Shown here: in pieces, positions 1-8,572 of the stretch
Layout: each line of letters starts with the position of its first letter
Numbering within the stretch: position 1 is the stretch's first letter
From: CALAED01 sp035765195
GTDB taxonomy: Bacteria > Actinomycetota > Actinomycetes > Streptosporangiales > Streptosporangiaceae
Assembly: GCA_035765195.1 (NCBI GenBank)
Contig: DASTYC010000012.1
Location: 62,001-126,000 of the forward strand
Direction of reading: 5' to 3'
Length of the DNA stretch: 64,000 bases
Translations under genes and position numbers: made by a program
Notes under the pieces: model-generated
Told to the model about the DNA's origin: nothing
Databases searched by the model: none
What the model saw: the letters and a program-made list of their open reading frames with translations, nothing else

Positions 1-1214
1 CGGCCGGCGGCCTGCGGCACGTCATCGTCATCGAAGAGGCGCACCGGCTGCTGCGCAACCGCGGCCAGCAGCGCTCCAGCGCGCACGCCGTCGAGCTGTT
101 CGCCGGGATGCTCGCCGAGATCAGGGCGTACGGAGAGGGCATCATCGTCGCCGAGCAGATCCCCACCAAGCTGGTGCCCGACGTGATCAAGAACACCGCG
201 CTGAAGGTCGTGCACCGGTTGCCGGCCTTCGACGACCGGCACGTGGTGGGCGCGGCGATGAACCTCGACGCCGACCAGTCGCGCGAGGTGGTGTCGCTGC
301 CGCCGGGGGTCGCCGCGGTCTTCGCCGACGGCATGGACCGGCCGTTGCGCGTCCGGATACCGCTCGGGGAGAACAGGGAACGGGTGCTGGCCGGACCGCC
401 GCCGCCGATCGACGGACGCCGTTCTGCCGCCTGCGGCTGCGAGTGCCGCTCCGGGCGCGCCTGCACGCTGTACGAACTGCGCCAGGCCGACCTGCTCGCC
501 GGCGCGCCGGACTGGGCGTGGTTGCGGCTGTGGACCGACACACTCGTGCTCGCCCATGTCGTCAACCGGCCGCTGCCGGCCGTGCCGCCCCAGCTCGGCC
601 GCGGCTGGTCGAGGCTGGCCCCGCGGCTGCGCGAGTGCATGCTGGCCAGCGTGCTTGATCGGTCCGTGGGCCGGCGGGCGAGCGCGCTGCGCACCGCGTA
701 CCCGCCGGCCGAGCTCACCGCGGCGATCGCCGCCACGGCCCAGCGGTTGCTCGGCGAGCAGGACGTCCACGCCGGAGCGGCTCCGGGGACGAAGTGGGTC
801 ATCCCGCAGGTGCGCTGGCTGCATGAAATGGACCGGCTGTTCCCCCATGACGGGACGACTCCCGACAAGCACGCGCCCGCGCCGCCGATGGACTACCCGT
901 TGCCGGGGGTCAAACAGCAGCCGGACGCCAAGATCGGGCATCGGGTGCGGGCGCTGCGGCGGCACCCGCTGTCGATGGAGCTGGAGGCCAACCGGCCGAT
1001 CGCGCTGACGGCGATCGGCGGCGACGACGAGCACGCGGCGTTCGCCAACGATCTCGCGGTGGCCGCGATCGGCGTCGATCCGAGCCGGCAGATCGCGCAC
1101 GTCGCGGAGGTCATGCGGGTCGAATCGTGGCTGGAGTTGGTGCTGGACTGGCCGAGCCGGCTGGTCAACCCGTTCGCCGCGGGCACTGGCGCGCGACCGC
1201 CTTTCGAAGGCTGA
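1..1214 (+). CDS. HerA-type ATP-binding protein, 3' part
   Basis: The reading frame is open from the window edge, so the N-terminus with the Walker A motif is missing; 403 residues are visible. Near the left edge a Walker B-like stretch, VIVIEEAHRLL, is followed by RAYGEGIIVAEQIPTKL and later LPPGVAAVFADG. This arrangement is typical of the C-terminal half of HerA/TraG-like motor ATPases. After it comes an extension with a Cys cluster (CGCECRSGRAC) of unknown role. HerA-like proteins pump or translocate DNA, but no nuclease partner is visible here. The family is fairly clear; the biological process is not. Confidence 0.7.
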   Translation, partial: AGGLRHVIVIEEAHRLLRNRGQQRSSAHAVELFAGMLAEIRAYGEGIIVAEQIPTKLVPDVIKNTALKVVHRLPAFDDRHVVGAAMNLDADQSREVVSLPPGVAAVFADGMDRPLRVRIPLGENRERVLAGPPPPIDGRRSAACGCECRSGRACTLYELRQADLLAGAPDWAWLRLWTDTLVLAHVVNRPLPAVPPQLGRGWSRLAPRLRECMLASVLDRSVGRRASALRTAYPPAELTAAIAATAQRLLGEQDVHAGAAPGTKWVIPQVRWLHEMDRLFPHDGTTPDKHAPAPPMDYPLPGVKQQPDAKIGHRVRALRRHPLSMELEANRPIALTAIGGDDEHAAFANDLAVAAIGVDPSRQIAHVAEVMRVESWLELVLDWPSRLVNPFAAGTGARPPFEG

Positions 1215-1341
1215 GGCAACCGGAAAATCCGGGCCGGTCACGCCCATGGGCGAAGCCGCGCGGGCGTCGCGCCCTTGTCCATGCCCGGCGGCGCGGCTCC
1301 AGGACGTAGCGCCCGAGGCGCGTGGTCCTTGGGCTACTGGG

Positions 1342-3075
1342 TCAAAAGCCGTTGGCGGTACGGGCCGGCAGGTGGTGTTGCCTGGCGACCGGCGCCCACA
1401 ACGCGGCGAACTGGCTCTTGGCGGCGCTCGCCTGCGCCGACAGCGGGCCCCCGGCGCGCCGGAAGTTGGCGTCGGGCTTGGGCTTGCCGTGGCAGCCCTG
1501 CCGTCCCTTGGCCCAGGTGAGCAGCGACTGGTCGACCGCCAGAGAGTATTGGATCGACCGGCCCAGGGTCTGGCGCATCCGGGCGCCGTTCGGCAGGTGT
1601 CCGACCTTCAGCGTTCGGGTGCGCGCGATCTGCGCCCGTCGCTGGGTGGCCACCTGTTCGAACCCCCTGATCGCCGTGGGCAGGCCCTTGCAGGTGCGGG
1701 CGGCGGCGATGGCACGGGCGAGATCGCCGCGGCTCGCCGCGCTGGCATTGAGGACTCGGTTGACGAGGATCGCCTCGCGGCGCGCCACGGAGTTGGTCTT
1801 CGCGGCCGCGGCGGGCGATTGGGCGGCGGCCTGGGACGGGCCGGTCGAGGCCGAAGTGTTGTTGTCACCGCCGTCCGGCCACAGCACGATCGCGGCCGCC
1901 ACCAGCGCCACGGCCACCAAGCCGACCACGGTGAAGATGAGCGGCTTGCTCGGGCCGTCCGCCTGTCCCCGCGGCGGTGGGCCGCCCGGATGACCTCCCG
2001 GGCCGAACCCGCCGGGCGGCTGCTGCTGCCAGCTCTCGGGCTGCCAGCCGCCAGGCTGCTGAGCGGGCGGCAGATCGGGCAGGATGGCCGTCTCGTTCCT
2101 GGCCGGACCTCCGTGCGGCGGGATCGTCGTGCCGTAGACCGGCGTCCGGGACCGCGGGTCATGTTCGGCCGCGGGGTTCGCCGCGGCCGGAGGCGCGTCG
2201 GACAGCCAGAGCGCCATCGTTCGTTCGGCCACCGAGTCATCCTGGGCGGCCGGTTCCTGCGGCAGACCAGGTGCCGACGGCCCGCCCAGGTATTGCGGCG
2301 GGCCCTCAGACCGTGGCGGGGACTGCCCCGGTGGCGGTTGCGCGCCCCACTCGGGGGCCGCGTGCTCGGGCTCGAACGGGGCCGCGGGCGGTGCGACCGG
2401 CGAGGGCGGCTGCCGTTCGCTGAACGACGGTGGCGGGGTCCACATCTGGGTGGCCTCGCCCGGCGGCTCGCCGATGTCGGCGGAGGGCGGCGGAGGAGGA
2501 ACGGCCGACCCGACCGGCGGGGTCGACATGGACGGCATGGACGGCATGGACGGCGGCGCGACCGGCACATCCGGCGCATGCGGTATCGACGGCGCGGATG
2601 GCATGGACGGCGGCCTAACCGACATATCCGGCGCACCTGGACTGGACGGCATGGGCGGCATGGACGCGGGCGGCATATCCGACACATGCGGCGCGTCCGG
2701 TATGGGCGGCGGCGTGACCGACACATCCGGCGCATGCGGAATACCCGATATGGCTGGTGTGGCCGGCGTGGACGGCATGGAGGACGGAGTGACCGGCACA
2801 TCCGGCACATCCGGTGTGGCCGGCGCGGGCGGGGTGAACTGCCGGCCGAGCGACCGCCACGAATCGTCGGCGGACTCGACGAATGCCTGCACCGGCGGGC
2901 CGCCGCCTTCATATATCGGTGCGCCCAGCGGCGCCTGCTGGATGGGAGGCGGGGCATCGTAGGGGGGTGCCGCGCCGGGCTCGTGGCCGGCGGGCGCAGC
3001 CCGCAGCGGAGAGTCGCACCGACCGCATCGGCTCATCGTGTCAGGCGCGGTGGCGCCGCACCTTGGACACTGCAT
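1342..3075 (-). CDS. Zinc-ribbon, proline/methionine-rich single-pass membrane protein
   Basis: This is a 577-residue protein of unknown function. It starts with a CxxC-N10-CxxC zinc ribbon (Cys 3, 6, 17, 20). A long low-complexity region rich in Pro, Met, Asp and Ala follows, with degenerate MPSMPS and HAPDV-type repeats (roughly residues 75-190). One hydrophobic segment near residues 375-400 (LIFTVVGLVAVALVAAAIVL) is followed by an Ala-rich C-terminal domain of about 170 residues that is probably extracytoplasmic. The start ATG is directly followed by the zinc-ribbon sequence, which supports it. The layout (cytosolic ribbon, linker, TM, outer domain) resembles many actinobacterial envelope proteins; no enzymatic motif is seen. 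Confidence 0.7.
   Translation of the reverse strand: MQCPRCGATAPDTMSRCGRCDSPLRAAPAGHEPGAAPPYDAPPPIQQAPLGAPIYEGGGPPVQAFVESADDSWRSLGRQFTPPAPATPDVPDVPVTPSSMPSTPATPAISGIPHAPDVSVTPPPIPDAPHVSDMPPASMPPMPSSPGAPDMSVRPPSMPSAPSIPHAPDVPVAPPSMPSMPSMSTPPVGSAVPPPPPSADIGEPPGEATQMWTPPPSFSERQPPSPVAPPAAPFEPEHAAPEWGAQPPPGQSPPRSEGPPQYLGGPSAPGLPQEPAAQDDSVAERTMALWLSDAPPAAANPAAEHDPRSRTPVYGTTIPPHGGPARNETAILPDLPPAQQPGGWQPESWQQQPPGGFGPGGHPGGPPPRGQADGPSKPLIFTVVGLVAVALVAAAIVLWPDGGDNNTSASTGPSQAAAQSPAAAAKTNSVARREAILVNRVLNASAASRGDLARAIAAARTCKGLPTAIRGFEQVATQRRAQIARTRTLKVGHLPNGARMRQTLGRSIQYSLAVDQSLLTWAKGRQGCHGKPKPDANFRRAGGPLSAQASAAKSQFAALWAPVARQHHLPARTANGF
2520..2835. repeat. Degenerate coding repeats (Met/Pro/Asp-rich)
   Basis: Imperfect direct repeats built on 'gacggcatgg' and 'cacatccggcgca' run through this part of the zinc-ribbon gene. 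Read on the minus strand they give MPSMPS and APDVSV/APDVPV motifs. They are in frame, so length changes in multiples of three would only shorten or lengthen the linker. Confidence 0.6.
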
Positions 3076-3285
3076 CTCTCAGCCCCCTTACTCGCTTTGC
3101 TCTGTCCGACAACGTACTGCCTCACTCGCCTCTAGGGTGCCGGGAGCGCCAAGGTACCCCTCCTACCTGCGAAAAGACGGGACCGGGCGGCCAGAGCGAC
3201 GCGAAAATCGCGCGGAAAGTGTCGGCGTGCAATGCGAGAGTGACGATTCGTTGAGCGCTCTGTCACGAGAGGTCATCGCTGCGTT

Positions 3286-3999
3286 ATGTCCGCACCGCGA
3301 AGACTCGCCGCCATCGCGTTAGTCGTGGCGATCGCGGTTGCCGGCTGCCCGCCGGCGCCCGGCCGCGTGCCTTCCGGCGGCACGGTGCCCGTGGCTCCGG
3401 CGCCGGCCTCGCCTCATCCGCGGCGCGCCGGCCCCGTCACGCGGGCCACGGTCGCCTATGTCATCGACGGCGACACGATCATCGTCACGATGCGGGCGCG
3501 GCGGGTGCGGGTCAGGCTCCTCGGCATCGACGCCCCCGAAGACACTGGGAGGCGCGGTTGCTTCGGCGCGCGCGCCACCGCCGCGCTGCGCCGTCTGCTC
3601 CCTACCGGCGCCGACGTCCGGGTGGCCGTCGAGCGGCACCGGGCGGACCCCTACGGCCGGGCGCTCGGCTACGTGTGGCGGTCCGACGGGCTGTTCGTCA
3701 ACCGGGTCCTGCTCCGCCGCGGGTATGCGACCACACTGTTCCTCCCGCCCGCCGGCTCCTATCGCGTCGAGTTCGCGGCCGCCGAGGCCCGGGCCCGCAC
3801 CCTACGGGCCGGCCTGTGGCGCTCCTGCCGGCACCCTCCACGACCACCGCCGCCCACGCGTCGGCAGCGGACGGCGGGCGCCGGTCCGCGCGCGCCTGTT
3901 CGCGCAAACGTACGCCCCGCCGTCGACCAAGAAACAGGTCAAATAAGGCGAGCGCGATTTGCCGCCCATCCGCCCAAACCGGCCTTGCGAAACAGCTAG
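3286..3999 (+). CDS. Staphylococcal-nuclease-like (SNase) lipoprotein
   Basis: The 237-residue protein has an N-terminal hydrophobic segment ending in VAGC, a plausible lipobox, so it is probably anchored outside the membrane. The SNase core follows: VAYVIDGDTIIV, VRVRLLGIDAPED and DPYGRALGYVW. These contain the equivalents of the catalytic Arg, Glu and Arg of staphylococcal nuclease. The family cleaves DNA and RNA with calcium. After the domain comes a Pro/Arg-rich tail of about 55 residues with no recognisable fold. It diverges from the zinc-ribbon gene. Family assignment is good; substrate and role (nutrient scavenging or defence) are guesses. Confidence 0.85.
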   Translation: MSAPRRLAAIALVVAIAVAGCPPAPGRVPSGGTVPVAPAPASPHPRRAGPVTRATVAYVIDGDTIIVTMRARRVRVRLLGIDAPEDTGRRGCFGARATAALRRLLPTGADVRVAVERHRADPYGRALGYVWRSDGLFVNRVLLRRGYATTLFLPPAGSYRVEFAAAEARARTLRAGLWRSCRHPPRPPPPTRRQRTAGAGPRAPVRANVRPAVDQETGQIRRARFAAHPPKPALRNS

Positions 4000-4159
4000 G
4001 CTGTAGGCCTGCGGTGATGGCTCGCCACGCCATTTCCTCTGGCGACCGGCCGCCTACCTTCCCGCAGCCATGGTGCCGCGCGGTGCCTCGCGAACCCATC
4101 GCGGATCCATCGCCAAGCCGGTGGCGGACCGACTCGGACCGACCAGAGACGGAGGCCAG

Positions 4160-5392
4160 TTGAGCGACCTTCCCGTGCGCGCGCAGTTGGCGGCCGCCCT
4201 GGGCCGCACCGCATCGAAGATGTCGCGCCTGGCCGGACGCGGCGACGGTTCGGTGATCGGCGGGCGGGTCGGGCTCGCGCTCGATCCCGAGTTGCTGCGG
4301 CGGCTGGCCGCCGACCGCAAGCTCGTGCTCGTCAGCGCCACCAACGGCAAGACCACGACCACCCGGCTGATCGTGTCGGCACTGCGTGTGCGCGGCGAGG
4401 TGGCGACCAACGCGTTCGGGGCGAACATGCCGTCCGGGCATGTGCTGGCGCTCGCGCAGGCGCCCGCCGCGCCCTACGCGGTGCTTGAGTGCGACGAGAA
4501 GTACGTGCCGATGGTGCTCGCCGAGACCGGGGCGGGGATCGTCGCCCTGATGAACCTCAGCCGCGACCAGATGGACCGCGCCGCCGAGATCTGGTTGCTG
4601 GCCGGCAAGTGGCGCAAGGCGCTCGACGGGGCCGACACCCACGTCGTGGCCAACTGCGACGACCCGCTCGTCACCTGGGGAGCGGCCACCGCGAAGAGCA
4701 TCACCTGGGTCTCGGCCGGCCAGCACTGGCGGGAGGACTCCTGGTGCTGCCCCGAATGCGGCGGCCCGCTCGACCGTGAGGGCGTGCACTGGAAGTGCCG
4801 CGAGTGCCACTTCGCGCGGCCCAAGCCCGACTGGATCCTGCACGCCGACCGGGTGACCACCCCGCGTGGCCGCACCTACCAACTGTCGCTGCAGCTTCCC
4901 GGACGGGCCAACCGCGCCAACGCGGCGATCGCGCTGGCCGTCGTCGCGCAGCTGGGCGTCGAGCCCGAAGACGCGCTGCCCCGGCTGGCCGAGGTCACGT
5001 CGGTGGCCGGCCGCTACACCACGGTCGAGCATGAGGGCAGACAGCTTCGGCTGCTGCTCGCGAAGAACCCGGCGGGGTGGCTGGAGGCCTTCGACGTGCT
5101 CGCGCCCGCGCCCGGCCCCGTGGCGCTGTCGATCAACGCGCAGGGCCCGGACGGCCGCGACACCTCGTGGCTGTGGGACGTCGACTATCGAGTGCTGCGC
5201 GGGCGCCCGGTGTGGGCGACGGGCGAGCGCCGGCTCGACCTGGCCGCCCGGCTCGAGGCCGCGGAGGTCGCCTTCACCGTGGTCGACGACATCGACGACG
5301 CGATCATGGCGGTCGGCCCGGGCCGGCTCGACGTGATCGCCAACTACACCGCCTTCCAGCAGATCCGAACGAGGTACGGCCGTGTCGTCTGA
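4160..5392 (+). CDS. murT: Lipid II isoglutaminyl synthase, ligase subunit MurT
   Basis: MurT with GatD amidates the D-Glu of lipid II to D-isoglutamine. The Mur-ligase ATP site SATNGKTTTTRL lies near residues 59-70. A four-Cys ribbon (CCPEC...CREC, about residues 195-216) sits in the central domain, as is diagnostic for MurT, and a C-terminal Mur ligase domain follows. I chose TTG at 4160 because GGAGG lies just upstream and the 410-residue length fits the family; an ATG at 4070 would add a non-conserved extension. The gene overlaps gatD by 11 nt, so the two are translationally coupled. Confidence 0.95.
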   Translation: MSDLPVRAQLAAALGRTASKMSRLAGRGDGSVIGGRVGLALDPELLRRLAADRKLVLVSATNGKTTTTRLIVSALRVRGEVATNAFGANMPSGHVLALAQAPAAPYAVLECDEKYVPMVLAETGAGIVALMNLSRDQMDRAAEIWLLAGKWRKALDGADTHVVANCDDPLVTWGAATAKSITWVSAGQHWREDSWCCPECGGPLDREGVHWKCRECHFARPKPDWILHADRVTTPRGRTYQLSLQLPGRANRANAAIALAVVAQLGVEPEDALPRLAEVTSVAGRYTTVEHEGRQLRLLLAKNPAGWLEAFDVLAPAPGPVALSINAQGPDGRDTSWLWDVDYRVLRGRPVWATGERRLDLAARLEAAEVAFTVVDDIDDAIMAVGPGRLDVIANYTAFQQIRTRYGRVV

Positions 5393-6095
5393 CCGCATCA
5401 AGATCGTCTGGATCTACCCCGACCTGCTCAGCACGTACGGTGACCGCGGCAACGTCATCGTGCTGGAGCGGCGGGCCGCGCTGCGCGGCATCTTCGCCGA
5501 CACGGTGTACGTGCATTCCGACGAGCCCGTCCCGGTGGACGGCGACATCTACCTGATGGGCGGCGGCGAGGACCGGCCGCAGATCCTGGCCGCGCAGCGG
5601 CTGCGCGCCGACGGCGGGCTGCAGCGCGCGGTCGAGTACGGCTCGGTGGTGTTCGCCGTCTGTGCCGGTTACCAGTTGCTCGGCACCGAGTTCGGCGGCG
5701 AGGAGGGGCAGCCGGTCGCCGGTCTCGGGCTGCTCGACATGCGCAGCGGACGCGGGCAAAGGCGCGCGGTCGGCGAGATCGCCGGCGAAGTCGACCCGGC
5801 GCTCGACGTCCCCATGATCACCGGCTTCGAAAACCACCAGGGCGTCACTCACCTGGGTTCGGGCGTACGGCCGCTGGCCACGACGCGGGTCGGCGTCGGC
5901 AACGGCGACGGCACCGAAGGCGCCTACCACCACCACGTCCTCGGCACCTACATGCACGGCCCGGCGCTGGTGCGCAACCCCGGCCTCGCCGACCTGCTGC
6001 TGCGCTGGGCGGTGGGCCGCCCGCTCGAGCGGATCGACGACTCGTGGGCCGGCCGGCTCCGCGAGGAGCGCCTCGCCGCCGTCCTCCCCGGCTGA
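5382..6095 (+). CDS. gatD: Lipid II isoglutaminyl synthase, glutaminase subunit GatD
   Basis: This is a CobB/CobQ-type class I glutamine amidotransferase of 237 residues that supplies ammonia to MurT. The nucleophile Cys94 lies in VFAVCAGYQLLG and the catalytic His192 in GTYMHGP; both sit where they do in characterised GatD. The motif GFENHQG is also conserved. The start is GTG inside the 3' end of murT. The pair is a standard actinobacterial and firmicute peptidoglycan-modification operon. Confidence 0.95.
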   Translation: MSSDRIKIVWIYPDLLSTYGDRGNVIVLERRAALRGIFADTVYVHSDEPVPVDGDIYLMGGGEDRPQILAAQRLRADGGLQRAVEYGSVVFAVCAGYQLLGTEFGGEEGQPVAGLGLLDMRSGRGQRRAVGEIAGEVDPALDVPMITGFENHQGVTHLGSGVRPLATTRVGVGNGDGTEGAYHHHVLGTYMHGPALVRNPGLADLLLRWAVGRPLERIDDSWAGRLREERLAAVLPG

Positions 6096-6208
6096 CCGCC
6101 CGTTCGCGTTCCCCGTTCCCCGTTCGCCCGTTCGGGTCGCGCTGTCCGGGGGCGGCGGGCTTCGGCCGCCCCGCGTCGGCGCAGCCGCAAAGACGCGCGG
6201 CGAACGTC

Positions 6209-6571
6209 TCAGTAAACGAGCGCCTGCGCGCCCGCCGCGGAGATCTCTTCCACGAAGGTCGGGGCGCCGGCGATCCGGACGCCCTTGATCAGGTCTTCTT
6301 CGCCGAAGTCGCGGCGCGCGGCGCACTGCGTGCACACCGTCACCTGCCCGCCGGCGAGCACGACCTGGAGCAGGTCGGACAGCGGCGTGGCGTGCGCCAA
6401 CGCGAACTCCTCGGCCCGGCCGGGCAGCCCGTACCAAGAGGACTCGCCGGTCAGCCACAGCGACACCGGCACCCCGCTGGCCACGGCGGCCGCGGCGACG
6501 GTGAAGGCCTGGTTGCAGCGCTCCGGGCTCTCGGCGCCCGACGTCGCCTTGATCACAAGCGATCGCCCCAT
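6209..6571 (-). CDS. DsrE-family protein
   Basis: The 120-residue protein matches DsrE/DsrF-like small sulfur-relay folds: MGRSLVIKATSGAESPERC at the N-terminus, VSLWLTGESSW, and a central CTQCAARRDF. The cysteines near residues 80-83 sit where the sulfur-accepting Cys of DsrE/TusD proteins lies. The gene is 9 nt downstream of the GIDE-domain gene on the same strand, so they may be cotranscribed. The partner and the process are unknown. Confidence 0.75.
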   Translation of the reverse strand: MGRSLVIKATSGAESPERCNQAFTVAAAAVASGVPVSLWLTGESSWYGLPGRAEEFALAHATPLSDLLQVVLAGGQVTVCTQCAARRDFGEEDLIKGVRIAGAPTFVEEISAAGAQALVY

Positions 6572-6580
6572 AGGCGCAGA

Positions 6581-7288
6581 CTAATACGTTCCGCGGGTGG
6601 TCGTGCCCGCGTGTTTGGCGATGATGAAGGGCCGCCGTCCGCTCCGGCCGAGGACGATGTCGGCGGCCTCCGGCCCACCGGGGTCCCCCCCGCCCCGCGC
6701 TCGGCCGACGATGCGCAGCTCCTCGTCGGCGGTCACGGTCCATTCCTCGATGAGGAAGCCGATCGTCATCCGCTTGTGGCGGATCCGCAGCGGCGCACCC
6801 AGCAGCCGCGACATCTCGTCGTAGAGCCTGCCGTCGCCGCCCTCGCGGGCGTCGAATCCGGTGAACGACGGGGCCCCGAGGAGGAACTCGGCGCCCGTCG
6901 GGTCGACCTGGGCGCGCCCGGTGTCGTCAACGATCGTCAGCGGCCCGCTGACATGGTCGGCCGCCTTGATGGACCGCTCGACCTTCCGCGGACCGTACGG
7001 ACCCGGTCCGTAGGCCCAGAAGCGTTCGCGGGCGCGGACGACGTACCACACGCACTCGGTGCCGGAGAACGGCGCGGTCAGCGGGCCGTCGGGTCCGGCG
7101 GCGGCGCGCGCGCGGACCTCGCTCGGGCGGATGCTCCCGGGGGCCGAGGTCCCGCTCACGAGATCGACGCACGTCCGCGGCCGTGCCTTCCGCACGGTGC
7201 GCCGGGTACGTGCCTCGCCGACCTTGCGCGCGGCCGCCGCGATGCCCGCCTGGACGGTGGCGGCCAGCAATGCCGTGAACGCGTACAC
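6581..7288 (-). CDS. GIDE-domain membrane-associated protein
   Basis: The 235-residue protein begins with a hydrophobic helix (MYAFTALLAATVQAGIAAAA). A domain resembling the GIDE/MULAN region follows: an early SG-x-apg type segment, TECVWYVVRARERFW, then a middle part with LTIVDDTGRAQVDP and RIRHKRMTIGFLIEEW. In eukaryotic MULAN this domain precedes a RING finger, but none is present here. Bacterial members have no established function. It is probably the first gene of a two-gene unit with the DsrE gene. Confidence 0.6.
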   Translation of the reverse strand: MYAFTALLAATVQAGIAAAARKVGEARTRRTVRKARPRTCVDLVSGTSAPGSIRPSEVRARAAAGPDGPLTAPFSGTECVWYVVRARERFWAYGPGPYGPRKVERSIKAADHVSGPLTIVDDTGRAQVDPTGAEFLLGAPSFTGFDAREGGDGRLYDEMSRLLGAPLRIRHKRMTIGFLIEEWTVTADEELRIVGRARGGGDPGGPEAADIVLGRSGRRPFIIAKHAGTTTRGTY

Positions 7289-7441
7289 GTGTCCTCCTCA
7301 TGGGCCACGTCATGGGCCACCTGGTGGGGAAGCTCAGCCGAAACTCGGACGTACGCGCGGGGCGCCGTGGTTCGGTCGGGAACGAAGCGGCCGAGGGCGG
7401 TCGCCGCTCGAGGAGCCAGGCTAACGTCGTGCGGCATGCGG

Positions 7442-7465
7442 CGACATGCCGACATACCGACGTAC
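7442..7465. repeat. Three tandem 8-mers
   Basis: CGACATGC, CGACATAC and CGACGTAC lie head to tail between the GIDE gene and a small plus-strand gene. This could be a spaced binding site or chance. Confidence 0.35.
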
Positions 7466-7510
7466 CGGGCAAGAAGCAGATATCGGGCCCGCCGACCCTA
7501 CACTCGGGTC

Positions 7511-7609
7511 ATGCTCGGCACGGTCAACGCCATCGCGCTCGTACTGATGTTCGGGATCACCGCCACGGCAGCGCTGGTCTTGGTGGTAAAGCTGACTCGC
7601 TCTCGGTGA
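7511..7609 (+). CDS. Small single-pass membrane protein (32 aa)
   Basis: A short frame from ATG encodes a hydrophobic helix (TVNAIALVLMFGITATAALVLVV) followed by KLTRSR. It has the shape of a real single-spanning microprotein with a positive cytosolic end. TACACT at 7499-7504 lies 6 nt before the ATG and would give a leaderless transcript, matching other genes here. No family is recognised. Confidence 0.5.
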   Translation: MLGTVNAIALVLMFGITATAALVLVVKLTRSR

Positions 7610-7696
7610 TCGGCCGGCCACGGAACATATCCGGCCGGTGGCGAGTCTGGGCGCGGGGCAGACCGCGGGGGTCGAACGCCGCTACGCTCGGCGAGC

Positions 7697-8182
7697 ATGG
7701 AGCCTGAGCTGCATCCAGACCTCGAGCCCCTCAAGTTCCTCATCGGCGAATGGGAGGGCGCGGGCGTCGGCGGCTACCCGACGATCGAGAGCTTCCGCTT
7801 CGGGCAGGAGATCTCCTTCACACACAACGGGAAGCCCTATCTCATCTACACCAGCCGCACCTGGCGGCTGGACGACGAGGGTCATCTCGGGGCGCCGCTC
7901 GCGATGGAGGCCGGCTTTTGGCGGCCCCGGCCCGGCGGCCGGCTCGAAGTGATCCTGGCCCATCCCTCGGGCATCGCCGAGATCTACATCGGCGAGATCA
8001 CCGGCACCCGGGCCGAGTTGAGCACCGACGTCGTCGCCCGCACCGAGACCGCCAAGGAGGTCACGGCGGGCCATCGGCTGTACGGCATGATCGGCGAGGA
8101 CCTGGGCTATGCCTACGACCTGGCCGCGGTGGGCCAACGCCTGCAGTCCCACCTGTCCGCCCAGCTGAAACGGGTGTCGTAA
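7697..8182 (+). CDS. Nitrobindin-like heme-binding protein
   Basis: The 161-residue beta-barrel protein carries the family signature FLIGEWEGAGVGGYP (residues 14-28) and a C-terminal QSHLSAQLK whose His152 fits the axial heme ligand. Nitrobindins bind ferric heme and can scavenge or isomerise reactive nitrogen species. TACGCT at 7682-7687 lies 9 nt before the ATG, so the mRNA may have almost no leader. The neighbouring Fur-family gene is the same as in Streptomyces. Confidence 0.85.
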   Translation: MEPELHPDLEPLKFLIGEWEGAGVGGYPTIESFRFGQEISFTHNGKPYLIYTSRTWRLDDEGHLGAPLAMEAGFWRPRPGGRLEVILAHPSGIAEIYIGEITGTRAELSTDVVARTETAKEVTAGHRLYGMIGEDLGYAYDLAAVGQRLQSHLSAQLKRVS

Positions 8183-8213
8183 CCGCTCGCCGAACCGGCC
8201 GCGCACAAAAGAC

Positions 8214-8283
8214 GATCCCCGGACCACTTCCCGTCGGATGCCGACGGGGGCGGGCAGGACTAGGTCCCACCGGTCCGGGGATC
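8214..8283 (-). terminator. Compound stem-loop terminator of the small RNA unit
   Basis: Twelve-base arms (8214-8225 and 8272-8283, GATCCCCGGACC and its complement) enclose an inner hairpin with CCCGTCGG arms (8230-8248). On the minus strand the outer stem is followed by GTCTTTT. No T-run follows on the plus strand, so it serves minus-strand transcription. Confidence 0.7.
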
Positions 8284-8391
8284 GGGTGTCTGCCTGGTAT
8301 TCACCGCCGCGGTCCAGCAGTTTCGCGGTGTCCCCGCCGAGTCCGTCAGGATCCGGAGGAACGTCCGCGAGTCAACGCGGCGGGACGGCGG

Positions 8392-8430
8392 CTAGTGGAC
8401 AGCCACCTCGCGAGTCCTAGAGCTATGCAT
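8392..8430 (-). CDS. Possible 12-aa peptide (MHSSRTREVAVH)
   Basis: ATG lies 11 nt after a perfect AAAGGAGGT ribosome-binding sequence and the frame closes with TAG after 12 codons. Such a strong ribosome site before a tiny frame is unusual. The peptide may be functional, or translation may only set RNA structure. Confidence 0.4.
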   Translation of the reverse strand: MHSSRTREVAVH

Positions 8431-8464
8431 GCTTTGGACCACCTCCTTTCCCGCGTTACGCAGA

Positions 8465-8493
8465 ACGCTATGCGAGGGCTTTAGGTGTGGCAA
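8465..8493 (-). promoter_or_regulatory. Promoter of the small RNA unit
   Basis: -35 TTGCCA at 8493-8488 and -10 TAGCGT at 8470-8465 are separated by 17 nt on the minus strand. It diverges from the nur promoter at 8560. Confidence 0.55.
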
Positions 8494-8559
8494 GCGAGTT
8501 TTCTGGCCCCTTGTGCGTGACCGGGGTCACAGCGGCGTCCCGGAAAACGGGCCTGGCCA

Positions 8560-8565
8560 TAGACT
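8560..8565 (+). promoter_or_regulatory. -10 box TAGACT of the nur-like gene
   Basis: TAGACT lies 7 nt before the ATG at 8573, so transcription should begin at the start codon. This decides the start over the longer frame from 8429, which lacks conservation. Confidence 0.6.
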
Positions 8566-8572
8566 TGACGTT

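Larger units (their letters stand above)
8207..8458 (-). ncRNA. Unannotated small transcription unit with 16S-tail complementarity
   Basis: A complete transcription unit is visible on the minus strand. The promoter has -35 TTGCCA and -10 TAGCGT with a 17-nt spacer (8465-8493). The predicted start is near 8458. The unit ends in a large stem-loop followed by GTCTTTT. About 10 nt from the predicted 5' end is GGAAAGGAGGTGGTCC, which can pair with all 16 nt of the usual 16S 3' tail (two G-U pairs). A 12-codon frame follows. GTTCCTCCGGATCC further on could pair with the SD-like element. I do not recognise an Rfam family. It could be a regulatory RNA, a leader-peptide mRNA or both. Confidence 0.6.

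Noticed and set aside
1246..3135. Plus-strand Arg/Gly/His-rich 629-codon frame
   Set aside because: Its repeat-rich translation mirrors the coding repeats of the minus-strand zinc-ribbon gene.
3698..5401. Long minus-strand frame over murT
   Set aside because: It is an out-of-frame artefact of high GC: it lacks domain motifs, while murT on the other strand has all of them.
8183..8572. RNase P RNA, tmRNA or SRP RNA
   Set aside because: The conserved cores of these RNAs (for example GAGGAAAGTCCGG or the tmRNA resume frame) are not present on either strand.
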